Assembly: GCA_016787755.1 (NCBI GenBank)
Contig: JAEUUA010000025.1
Coordinates: 427,660-491,659, forward strand
DNA: 64,000 bases
From: Cyclobacteriaceae bacterium
Lineage (GTDB): Bacteria; Bacteroidota; Bacteroidia; Cytophagales; Cyclobacteriaceae
Reading direction: 5' to 3'
Positions within the stretch are counted from its first letter, which is position 1; every line of letters starts with the position of its first letter. Below the pieces are notes generated by a model. The model was not told the DNA's origin. It saw only the letters and a program-made list of their open reading frames with translations, and did no database searches. Of this stretch, positions 26,294 to 34,807 are shown piece by piece. The position numbers were made by a program, and so were the translations under genes.

Positions 26294-26326
26294 TTACGAA
26301 TTATAATGACGAATTACGAATTATAA
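26294..26326. repeat. Short AT-rich direct repeat upstream of addA
   Basis: TTACGAATTATAA occurs twice exactly (26294-26306 and 26314-26326) with a 20-base period, followed by degenerate copies (ATTACGATTTAC) to about 26345. It lies in the divergent promoter region between addA and the patatin gene. Confidence 0.7.
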
Positions 26327-26464
26327 ATTACGATTTACAACTACGAAACCAGAAATAAGGTTGCACCCGATGCATCCGGATTTTACACCAACCACCAAAT
26401 TCTAATGCTAATTTCTAGTTTGGCTGTATTCCAAAAAAAATAGTTATCTTGAAGAGTTTATTGC

Positions 26465-28744
26465 ATGAGAAAACTGTACCTGTTTTTACCTAAAGTATAC
26501 TATTCATTCCCTATTCAGTTGCTGCTGAACAATTTCAGACGTAATCATATTTTGATCTTATGTTGGATCATCTTATTTGCTATGGTAACGGGAAACTTTG
26601 GGAAATATTTAGGTATCCCTTATCTGTTTCTTGATCCTGAATACCTTAACAAGGTGAATTTTACCAGCTTCCTTATGATGGGGTTGCTCACTGCAGGTTT
26701 CACCATGGCTTTTCACATCACCTCATACATAACGGATGGTCATCGCTTTTCGTTTGTAGGCGCCTTGAGTAACCCATTTACTAAATTCATGGTGAACAAC
26801 AGTATCATCCCGGTAGTTTTTCTTATAACCTATGTGTATCAGGTAATAGCCTTTCAGATCAGTAATGAATACAGCACATCTACAATCCTGGCAAAAAATC
26901 TTTCCGGATTTTTATGTGGGTATCTCTTAATGACTCTTGCATTCTCGCTCTACTTCAAGTTTACAAACAAAGACATTTTTAGATATATGGTTTGCCGTAT
27001 TGATGAAAAGATCAAGCAAAACGTAAAGGTGACGCGAGCCAGTGTTATGAAAAAATTAGACATTGTACGCAAGAAGCAAGTACGGGTTGATTATTATTTA
27101 GACGGTTCATTCAAACCTATTCAAGTTGAGGAAAATATTTTTTATGATAAAGCCACCGTACTTCAGGTATTCGATCAAAATCATTTCAACCTGGTGATCA
27201 TTGAACTCTTCATCTTTGCTATGGTGTTGGTGCTGGGCATCTTCAAAGATTATCCCACCTTCCAAATTCCGGCTGCCTGTAGTTTCATGACATTTCTCAC
27301 CATTTTTGTGATGCTATCAGGTGCCTTCTCCTATTGGTTTGGCGGTTGGTCGGCCACCGCTGGGCTTATCATATTTCTCTTTGTCAACCATTTGGTTGGA
27401 GAGGGTTTCTTTTCAAAAAAGTATGAAGCCTTTGGATTAAACTATGATACAACTCCTGCCGAATACTCCGTAGCTACACTACAAAAGGAACTTGATCGCA
27501 CTGTAATGGAAGCCGACCGACAAATTGTGCTGGCTCAATTAAAAAACTGGCGCAAGAAATTTAGCGCAGAAGTCAACCCCAAAATGGTTTTTCTGTGTGC
27601 AAGTGGTGGTGGTAAGCGTGCATCCTTATGGACACTTAGTGCCTTGCAGGTTGCAGATAGCCTCACCCATGGCAAACTCATGGAAAACAGTGTACTGATT
27701 ACGGGCGCATCTGGCGGACTTATAGGTGCCAGCTACTTTCGGGAATTAAAACTACGTGAAAAGTTGGGCGAAAATGTTGACCCATATGGAGCCATCCATC
27801 GCCAAAAAATTTCAAGTGACAATTTGAACCCACTTATTTTTAGTCTGCTGGCCAATGATTTATTTGTTGGGTTCACCAAATTTGAATATGCAGGTAAATC
27901 CTACCAGCGCGACCGTGCTTTTACATTCGAGGATCAACTCAATCAAATTACGGAAGGCTTAATGGACAAACCCATTCAGGCATATGCCGAAGTGGAAGGC
28001 CAGGGAATTACCCCGATGGTGATCTTAGCGCCTACCGTGATTAATGATGGTCGCAAAGTTTACATCGCCTCTAAGTCTGTTTCATTTATGAATTCCGAGG
28101 AAAAGAATTTTACAGATTATAAACAAGTAAAAGTAAGCGGTATCGACTTTCTGCGCTTCTTTAAAGAACAAGATTCAGAAGACTTGCGCTTTCTTTCAGC
28201 GTTGCGGATGAGTGCAACATTTCCTTATATAACACCCAATACAACCTTACCCACTGACCCACCCATTCAAATTATGGACGCGGGCATTTCGGATAACTTT
28301 GGCATGTCGGACGCGATCCGGTTTCTCTACGCTTTTCACGAGTGGGTTGCTGATAACACCTCAGGGGTTATTTTTATTTCTATTCGTGATTCGCCCAAGT
28401 TAGCGACCATCCAGCCTAAATCCGGTCAAACAATTATTGATGACATTACCCAACCCATAAGCAGTGTATATAATAATTTTGAAAATTTTCAAGACATCAA
28501 TAGCGACATGCTGATTGGTCAGGCACACTCATGGTTACCTGTACCGATCGATCGGATAGACTTACAATATCAATCTGAAAGCTATGTACCCATTTTACAA
28601 AACATGGACAGCATTCGACAGAACAGCACTCGAGCTTCGTTAAGCTGGCGTCTTACCACACGCGAAAAGGATGGCATCTACAATGGAATTACCTCCGAAA
28701 GAAATAGAGCAGAGCTTAAAAAGTTGGTTAAGTTGTTAGAATAA
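26465..28744 (+). CDS. Multi-spanning membrane protein with patatin-like phospholipase domain
   Basis: 759 residues. The first 330 residues contain about eight hydrophobic segments (ILILCWIILFAMVTGNFG, VFLITYVYQVIAFQI, LVIIELFIFAMVLVLGIF, TAGLIIFLFVNHLVG). The catalytic domain starts near residue 370 with MVFLCASGGGKRASLWTL (oxyanion-hole glycines), then LITGASGGLIGASYF (nucleophile Ser in G-A-S-G-G) and MDAGISDNFGM (catalytic Asp). This gives the complete Ser-Asp dyad of patatins. Patatins hydrolyse acyl lipids, and the membrane fusion suggests action on envelope lipids. A weak promoter candidate (TTTGG near 26419, TATCTTG at 26445) precedes it. Its stop abuts that of the convergent amidohydrolase with no gap. 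Confidence 0.88.
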   Translation: MRKLYLFLPKVYYSFPIQLLLNNFRRNHILILCWIILFAMVTGNFGKYLGIPYLFLDPEYLNKVNFTSFLMMGLLTAGFTMAFHITSYITDGHRFSFVGALSNPFTKFMVNNSIIPVVFLITYVYQVIAFQISNEYSTSTILAKNLSGFLCGYLLMTLAFSLYFKFTNKDIFRYMVCRIDEKIKQNVKVTRASVMKKLDIVRKKQVRVDYYLDGSFKPIQVEENIFYDKATVLQVFDQNHFNLVIIELFIFAMVLVLGIFKDYPTFQIPAACSFMTFLTIFVMLSGAFSYWFGGWSATAGLIIFLFVNHLVGEGFFSKKYEAFGLNYDTTPAEYSVATLQKELDRTVMEADRQIVLAQLKNWRKKFSAEVNPKMVFLCASGGGKRASLWTLSALQVADSLTHGKLMENSVLITGASGGLIGASYFRELKLREKLGENVDPYGAIHRQKISSDNLNPLIFSLLANDLFVGFTKFEYAGKSYQRDRAFTFEDQLNQITEGLMDKPIQAYAEVEGQGITPMVILAPTVINDGRKVYIASKSVSFMNSEEKNFTDYKQVKVSGIDFLRFFKEQDSEDLRFLSALRMSATFPYITPNTTLPTDPPIQIMDAGISDNFGMSDAIRFLYAFHEWVADNTSGVIFISIRDSPKLATIQPKSGQTIIDDITQPISSVYNNFENFQDINSDMLIGQAHSWLPVPIDRIDLQYQSESYVPILQNMDSIRQNSTRASLSWRLTTREKDGIYNGITSERNRAELKKLVKLLE

Positions 28745-30310
28745 TTACTTTCTCCTTAACACCATTCCACTTCGCACCCCAGTGTGTTTACCTTGATCAA
28801 TAACCACTTCGCCATTCACCAGCATATAAGCAAACCCGTTTGAATACGCGTGTGGACGTGCAAACGTTGCTGCATCGCCCACTTTCGCTTCGTCAAAGAT
28901 TACAATATCCGCTGCCTGCCCCTCCCGAATTAAACCCCGATCACGTAAGTTAAATTTTTGAGCCGGTAGTGAGGTCATTCTCCGAATAGCTTCTTCCAAT
29001 CTAATTGCCTTTTGTTCACGCACATATCTTCCCAGCACCCTGGTATTAGTTCCATATGCTCGAGGGTGAGGCATTCCCGATCCGAATTTTGCGATACCTG
29101 CATCAGACGCAAACATATTGAATGGATATTGAAGAATTCGAATCAAATCTTTTTCGTCCATACTAAAATAGACCATTTGAGTTCGATTAGCGGAAGCCAC
29201 CATTTCCAAAATGGTTTCTGCCTCCTCCATGGTTTTTGCCTTACGACCTTTCAACTTGTTGATTTCAGAGATAGTTTTTCCGTTGAAGGTGGTATCCAGG
29301 GCATAGCGCGCTACCAGGGCATAACTATAATTTTTTAATTGCTTCTTTTTCAGATTATCCACCATCTCCTTTTTGATTTTTAGGCGCGTTGCAGGATTTT
29401 CTAATCTCAGGTTCATGGAATCGCGGCCACCACTAAACACCCAGGTGGGTAACGTGGTATCTAACGTGGTGCTACTGGCGATGTACGGATATTGATCAAT
29501 GGTAACATCGAGTCCTTCACGTCTGGCACTTTCCACCAATTGCAAGGTTTCAGCGGATCGACCCCAATTGGGCTTGTAGGTAACTTTAAAATGCGAAATC
29601 TCTACTGGCAGCTTTGCTTCACGCCCGATATTGATGGCTTCATTTATTGCATCAGTAACATGATCGCCTTCATCGCGAATGTGCGAAGCATACACACCAT
29701 TAAATTGGGAGGCTACACGTGCTAAGCTTACTACTTCGCTTGTCTTTGAATACGTACCTGGCACATAAATGAGACCCGTTGAAAAACCAACAGCACCGGC
29801 CAGCATAGCATCTTTCACCTGTGCTTCCATGTTACCCAGTTCTTCTAAAGAAGGATCGCGTTGCAGGTCACCCATCACTGATCTTCGCACCGTATTATGA
29901 CCAATTAATGAAGCTATGTTGATGGAGGTCTTGATTGAATCTAACCGATTGAAATAGTTGGCAATGTCTAAATTCGATCCGCCACAATTTCCGGTTACAA
30001 CCGAAGTAACACCATCGTGAATAAAATTATCAGCGGTGGGTGTAGTTAACTCTCCTCCTTCTATGTGCGCATGCACGTCAATAAAGCCTGGTGCCACAAT
30101 CAATCCCCTGGCATCAAGCACACGTAAGCCAGTGGCAGTTTCCGCTTTACCAATCCAAACAATTTTATCTTTCAAAATACCTACATCCCCGTAAAACCAG
30201 GAGTTGCCTGTACCGTCCACAATCTTTCCATTTTTTATCAGGATATCGAAGGATTGTGACTGAAGGGTATGAACCAAAAACAATCCTGTACAGAATAAAA
30301 GGAGCCGCAT
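28745..30310 (-). CDS. N-acyl-D-amino-acid deacylase-like amidohydrolase, exported
   Basis: An amidohydrolase of the D-aminoacylase/dihydroorotase type. It has FDILIKNGKIVDGTG at the N-terminal beta-sandwich, the metal motif FIDVHAHIEGG (H-x-H), then VTGNCGG, YASHIRDEGDHV, PVEISHFKVTYK, DQYPYIASS and NMFASDAGIAKFG with the catalytic Asp. I place the start at 30310, 13 codons inside the longest frame (30349), because MRLLLFCTGLFLVHTLQSQ then forms a proper signal peptide. The length becomes 521 residues. It likely releases D-amino acids from N-acylated forms in the periplasm; the exact substrate is unknown. Confidence 0.9.
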   Translation of the reverse strand: MRLLLFCTGLFLVHTLQSQSFDILIKNGKIVDGTGNSWFYGDVGILKDKIVWIGKAETATGLRVLDARGLIVAPGFIDVHAHIEGGELTTPTADNFIHDGVTSVVTGNCGGSNLDIANYFNRLDSIKTSINIASLIGHNTVRRSVMGDLQRDPSLEELGNMEAQVKDAMLAGAVGFSTGLIYVPGTYSKTSEVVSLARVASQFNGVYASHIRDEGDHVTDAINEAINIGREAKLPVEISHFKVTYKPNWGRSAETLQLVESARREGLDVTIDQYPYIASSTTLDTTLPTWVFSGGRDSMNLRLENPATRLKIKKEMVDNLKKKQLKNYSYALVARYALDTTFNGKTISEINKLKGRKAKTMEEAETILEMVASANRTQMVYFSMDEKDLIRILQYPFNMFASDAGIAKFGSGMPHPRAYGTNTRVLGRYVREQKAIRLEEAIRRMTSLPAQKFNLRDRGLIREGQAADIVIFDEAKVGDAATFARPHAYSNGFAYMLVNGEVVIDQGKHTGVRSGMVLRRK

Positions 30311-30443
30311 TTTTTTATTTGGAAGGTAACGATTCCAATCAATACTCAAAAATAGTTTTATACTAATGAAAAGGTCAGCCGAATTTGATCCCTATAGAAA
30401 AAAGAACGTGTTTTGCGAATACCTGCTTCAATGAGCTTGATCG

Positions 30444-32327
30444 ATGCTTGTTGCTACTATGCTAACAAAAACAAAACAAAAAATCATACTTCTTTACCGG
30501 CTGATGAGGCGTGCGCTGACTAAGCCTGTTATGAGTCATGGGAAGTTTGCAATCCTTAATATTTTAAGAACTACCTATGCGCTGAGTAATGCAGTGATTC
30601 CATTAGCCACTTTGGTGGCGGTGGGTCTCGTGATTTACGATTTTGGGTTCAATTCCTTTTATACTCACGATGCCAATCTTTACCGGATTCTAATTGGTGT
30701 GCTTTTTAGTTTTAAAATAATTTTTGTGGTACGCTTTATCTCTGAATGGGTGGAGCTTAAAAATATAAAAGCCCATATCTATAATCTTGCCCTCGTTGTA
30801 CTTGTGTATTACTTACACCATGTTGGAAAAATAATTGTTCATCTTGATACACATGCCAACACGGATCTGTTGATTGAGAAATTAATTTTATATGCGGGTA
30901 TCTTATTTTTAGCCCTTACTGAAGCATCGGTTTTATTAAAGCACTTATATCGCAGGCGTCAAAATACAGCCTTCATATTCATTACAAGTTTTGCTATTAT
31001 CATAGTGGGTGGCGCCTTGTTGCTGATGGTTCCCAAAGCAACCGTAAACGGTATCTCTGCCACTGACGCCTTTTTTACTTCGACCAGCGCAGTATGCGTA
31101 ACCGGGCTTACAACCGTAAACACAGCTACCCAGTTCACGAGTGTTGGGAAAATAATTATTCTTTTTCTTATGCAGATCGGAGGGCTTGGTATAATGACAT
31201 TCACCGGGTTGTTTGCTTACCTGGCAGCGGGCTCCGTTTCGTTTCACAATCAAGTTGCATTAAAAAGTATGGTAAGCAGCAAACGCATCAGCAACGTAAT
31301 CACGATTATTACCAGAATCATCCTGGTGACACTCGTCTTTGAAGCTGTAGGTGCTTTTTTCATTTTTGTTTGTTTAGATGAAAATCTATTCCCACAAAAA
31401 GAACAACAAATTTTCTTTTCAATTTTTCATGCTGTTTCCGGTTTTTGCAATGCAGGGTTTTCTACACTTCCCGATGGCTTAAATGAATCCATTATTAAAT
31501 TCAACTATCCGATTCATTTGATTATCGGTATTCTGATCATTCTCGGTGGCATGGGATTTCCCATTGTATTTAATATCTTTTCATTCTTTCGTATTCGAGC
31601 CGCTAATATTCTCTATCGGCTTCTTAAAAATCCAATCAAGGAATATCGCACCCGAATTATTCAAGTAAACTCAAAAATTGCGCTCACTACTACATTTATC
31701 CTACTGGTATTTGGGTTTGTCACATATTTAATTTTTGAACAAGATGCCACATTACTGGAGCATCCCACCCTGATGGGCAAGCTCGTAACCTCATTTTTTG
31801 GATCGGTTACCCCCCGCACGGCAGGTTTCAATACTGTTAATTTATCAGCCCTTACACTCCCAACGGTAATGATTTATTTGCTGCTGATGTGGATTGGAGC
31901 GTCTCCCTCTTCAACAGGAGGTGGAATAAAAACGACTACAGCGGCTGTTGCCTTTCTTAATTTAAGATCGATCGTGCTCGGCAAAAATAAAACTGATATT
32001 TATCGAACGCAGGTTGGTGAACAATCTATAAATAAAGCATTTGCCATTATTCTCCTTTCGCTCCTGATTATGGGAGTCGCTGTGCTAATTATATCCATGA
32101 ATGATGGCCAACACGGACTTCTGAAAATTGCATTTGAAGCCTTCTCCGCGTTTAGTACTGTGGGCTTAACTCTGGGTATCACTCCCGAGCTATCGCAAAC
32201 AAGTAAAATTGTTCTTATCATTACCATGTTCATTGGCCGCGTTGGTGCGCTCACATTACTGATGGCGTTTGTGAGTGAAGGTAAACAACTCCCCTACCAG
32301 TATCCTGTTGAAGAAATTATGTATTAA
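30444..32327 (+). CDS. TrkH/KtrB-type K+ uptake channel subunit
   Basis: 627 residues. Four pore loops are visible: TSTSAVCVTGLTTV, HAVSGFCNAGFSTL, GSVTPRTAGFNTVN and AFEAFSAFSTVGLTLG, each with the selectivity-filter Gly. The gating region GASPSSTGGGIKTTT is also present. About 150 extra N-terminal residues with several membrane segments (VIPLATLVAVGLVIYDFG, IYNLALVVLVYYLHHVG) precede the core, longer than classical KtrB. An ATG at 30459 is an alternative start. It pairs with the KtrA-type regulator ten bases downstream. Confidence 0.93.
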   Translation: MLVATMLTKTKQKIILLYRLMRRALTKPVMSHGKFAILNILRTTYALSNAVIPLATLVAVGLVIYDFGFNSFYTHDANLYRILIGVLFSFKIIFVVRFISEWVELKNIKAHIYNLALVVLVYYLHHVGKIIVHLDTHANTDLLIEKLILYAGILFLALTEASVLLKHLYRRRQNTAFIFITSFAIIIVGGALLLMVPKATVNGISATDAFFTSTSAVCVTGLTTVNTATQFTSVGKIIILFLMQIGGLGIMTFTGLFAYLAAGSVSFHNQVALKSMVSSKRISNVITIITRIILVTLVFEAVGAFFIFVCLDENLFPQKEQQIFFSIFHAVSGFCNAGFSTLPDGLNESIIKFNYPIHLIIGILIILGGMGFPIVFNIFSFFRIRAANILYRLLKNPIKEYRTRIIQVNSKIALTTTFILLVFGFVTYLIFEQDATLLEHPTLMGKLVTSFFGSVTPRTAGFNTVNLSALTLPTVMIYLLLMWIGASPSSTGGGIKTTTAAVAFLNLRSIVLGKNKTDIYRTQVGEQSINKAFAIILLSLLIMGVAVLIISMNDGQHGLLKIAFEAFSAFSTVGLTLGITPELSQTSKIVLIITMFIGRVGALTLLMAFVSEGKQLPYQYPVEEIMY

Positions 32328-32337
32328 CTGAATCATT

Positions 32338-33021
32338 ATGAAATTTATTGTATTTGGCATTGGAAGTTACGGATCATCGTTGGCAACCAAATTAACAGAA
32401 CTTGGCCATGAAGTCTTTGGGGTAGATACTCTTCATGCGCGAACAGAAAAATTAAAAAATCGCATTACCTACACGGTAACTATGGATGCTACGAATAAGG
32501 AGGCGATTCAGGATCTCCCCTTAAAAGAAGCGGATGCAGTTATTATCGCCATTGGCGAAAACGAAGGCACCATTATTTTATTGGCTGCTCTGCTTAAACA
32601 AATTGGGGTGAAACGAATTATATGCCGTGTAATTTCTACGTTGCAAAAAACTGTACTCGAAACGATGGGGTTAGACGAATTCGTGTATCCCGAACAAAAC
32701 TCAGCGGAACGTATGGCCCACCACCTTAGTTTTGATGGCGTCATCGATTCACATCGTGTTTGCGATAAATTTAGAATCGTAGAAGCTAATGTACCTGGTC
32801 GGCTTATTGGAAGTAAGGTTACTGAGGTTGACTTTATTAATGAATTCGAAATACAATTAGTATCTATTAAACGAAATTTTGACGAGAAAAACATTCTAGG
32901 AACCAAGCGTCAAACAAAACACACATTGGGTATACTCGTCCCTAGCACAGAATTCAGAACAGGTGATACATTAATTTTATTTGGTGAATCCCGCAAGATC
33001 AAGGCCTTTTTAGAGCATTAA
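32338..33021 (+). CDS. KtrA/TrkA-type NAD-binding regulator of K+ uptake
   Basis: 227 residues. The RCK_N Rossmann domain starts MKFIVFGIGSYGSSLATKLT (G-x-G-x-x-G at 7-12) with acidic GVDT at the end of strand 2, typical of nucleotide-binding RCK proteins. An RCK_C domain follows at about 140-227 (IVEANVPGRLIGSKVTEVDF, TGDTLILFGESRKIKAF). It forms the cytosolic gating ring of the adjacent TrkH/KtrB channel, ten bases upstream. Confidence 0.94.
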   Translation: MKFIVFGIGSYGSSLATKLTELGHEVFGVDTLHARTEKLKNRITYTVTMDATNKEAIQDLPLKEADAVIIAIGENEGTIILLAALLKQIGVKRIICRVISTLQKTVLETMGLDEFVYPEQNSAERMAHHLSFDGVIDSHRVCDKFRIVEANVPGRLIGSKVTEVDFINEFEIQLVSIKRNFDEKNILGTKRQTKHTLGILVPSTEFRTGDTLILFGESRKIKAFLEH

Positions 33022-33023
33022 CG

Positions 33024-33707
33024 ATGAATGATAAATGTGATCTTTTTTCTCAACGGGTTTTAAATTTTCTCTCTTCGCTATCTATTCAGTCTTCGCTTCC
33101 GCGGAACGTTGAAGTTTTAAATCCTTACCGAGATCCGCTTGCTTTTCAATTATGCAAAAACTTTTACGCGCAATACTATGCAGATACCAATCATCGAAGA
33201 ATCATCTTGGGCATAAACCCCGGACGCTTTGGCGCAGGCCTTACGGGAATTCCTTTTACTGATCCTATTAAACTAGAAACAATCTGTGATATTAAGAATG
33301 ATTTTGATAAAAAGGCTGAACTCTCCGCGGACTTCATTTACAAAATGATTGCGGCTTATGGAGGTGCCTATGAATTTTACAAAAGTTTCTACTTTAGCTC
33401 AGTATCGCCACTCGGATTTACCCGAGATGGAAAAAACCTTAACTATTATGACGATAAAAAATTAACCGAACGACTACTCCCATTTATAGTATTGAGTTTA
33501 AATAAGCAATTGAAATTTGGGCTTGATAAGAAGGTTGTATATTGCTTAGGGGAAGGAGAAAATTATAAATTCCTATTTAAATTAAATGAACAACATCATT
33601 TCTTTGAAAACATTATCCCCCTTGCCCATCCACGATTTATCATGCAATACAAAAGAAAAAGTTTAAATCAATACATAGATTCTTACCTGAAGGCATTCTC
33701 CATTTAA
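33024..33707 (+). CDS. SMUG2-type (DUF4918) uracil-DNA glycosylase family protein
   Basis: 227 residues of the uracil-DNA glycosylase superfamily. The first active-site motif is ILGINPGRFGAGLTGIPFTD, which resembles the SMUG G-I-N-P-G pattern. The later segment SSVSPLGFTRDGKN and the C-terminal LAHPRFIMQYKRK supply the second motif His. The family removes uracil or related damaged bases; specificity in this member is not known. It starts two bases after the ktrA-like stop, so it is probably co-transcribed with K+ uptake genes. Confidence 0.88.
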   Translation: MNDKCDLFSQRVLNFLSSLSIQSSLPRNVEVLNPYRDPLAFQLCKNFYAQYYADTNHRRIILGINPGRFGAGLTGIPFTDPIKLETICDIKNDFDKKAELSADFIYKMIAAYGGAYEFYKSFYFSSVSPLGFTRDGKNLNYYDDKKLTERLLPFIVLSLNKQLKFGLDKKVVYCLGEGENYKFLFKLNEQHHFFENIIPLAHPRFIMQYKRKSLNQYIDSYLKAFSI

Positions 33708-33806
33708 TAAATTTCACGCAAAGTCGCCAGGACCGCGAAGGGGATACTAAAGTATGTTACTGGAAAGAATAAATGAATCTTTATTTTGCCCCTTTGTGGT
33801 GTTTCC

Positions 33807-34721
33807 TCACATTTCATGAAAATGTCGCTTCTTTATCATACCCCCTTTAATATCATTAACGCTATTCTCCACTACGAACGCATCCGGATCAATCTTGGCT
33901 ATTTCCGTTTTCATTCGTTGAAGTTCCAATCTGGTAATAACAGAAAAAATAACATCAATTTCTTTCTCTTGATGGCCATTTTTTCCATATCCACTTTTCC
34001 CCTTTAGGATCGTTACCCCCCGACCAAGGCGGGTAATGATAGCGTCTTTTATTTCATCACTCTTCTGAGAAACAATCATCACACTGGTATACTCTTCAAT
34101 ACCATGCACCACAAAGTCAACCGTTTTTGATGCAACCAAATACGTTAAGATAGCGTACAGAGCTATCTCAATATTGAGGATATAGGCGGCTAGTGAAAAG
34201 ATAAAAATGTTTAAGATAAGGATGATATCTCCTACGGTAAGGGTTGTCTTACGACTCGAATAAATAGCCAACACTTCTGTGCCATCAATCACACTCCCAC
34301 CCCGTATTGATAGTCCGATTCCTACACCCAGAAAAAATCCTCCAAAAACGGAGATTAAAAGCTTGTCTGTAGTTATTATTGGGAACTCAACAATCGCTAA
34401 CACCATTGACAAAAGTGCGATAGCTGCCAGGGTTTTGAATGCAAACAATTTTGAGACTTGCGTATACGCAATGACAACAAAAGGAAGGTTGATCAAAATC
34501 ACAAGTACCGATAGATCAATACCAGTAATTACATTCACCAACAGGGATATTCCCATCACTCCACCATCTAAAAATTGATTGGGCAGCAAAAAACCTTTCA
34601 GTCCAAAAGCAGCAGCGGCAACCCCCAAAGTAATAAAAAGTATATCCTTAATCGCACGCACCAGATTGATTCTGCGAATGCGAAGTATTTGTAGTTTCTT
34701 GAGACGTTGTTGGGTGCTCAT
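33807..34721 (-). CDS. YitT family membrane protein (DUF161-DUF2179)
   Basis: 304 residues. Five or six membrane segments (LFITLGVAAAAFGLKGFLLP, VLVILINLPFVVIAYTQ, GGFFLGVGIGLSIRGGSVID, IILILNIFIFSLAAYIL) are followed by a cytosolic DUF2179 domain from about residue 215 (YTSVMIVSQKSDEIKDAIIT, GVTILKGKSGYGKNG, FSVITRLELQRMKTEIAKID). The motif GGSVIDGTEVLA is characteristic. Its function is unknown, though the family is widely conserved. The convergent neighbour on the left is the SMUG2 gene, 99 bases away. Confidence 0.92.
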   Translation of the reverse strand: MSTQQRLKKLQILRIRRINLVRAIKDILFITLGVAAAAFGLKGFLLPNQFLDGGVMGISLLVNVITGIDLSVLVILINLPFVVIAYTQVSKLFAFKTLAAIALLSMVLAIVEFPIITTDKLLISVFGGFFLGVGIGLSIRGGSVIDGTEVLAIYSSRKTTLTVGDIILILNIFIFSLAAYILNIEIALYAILTYLVASKTVDFVVHGIEEYTSVMIVSQKSDEIKDAIITRLGRGVTILKGKSGYGKNGHQEKEIDVIFSVITRLELQRMKTEIAKIDPDAFVVENSVNDIKGGMIKKRHFHEM

Positions 34722-34807
34722 GCCCTTGAAGTTAATTAATAAACATTGTGTTTCATAAACTTTTATGTAAGTAATTAGCCTTGCATCTTTGCGTCACTTT
34801 AAATCAG

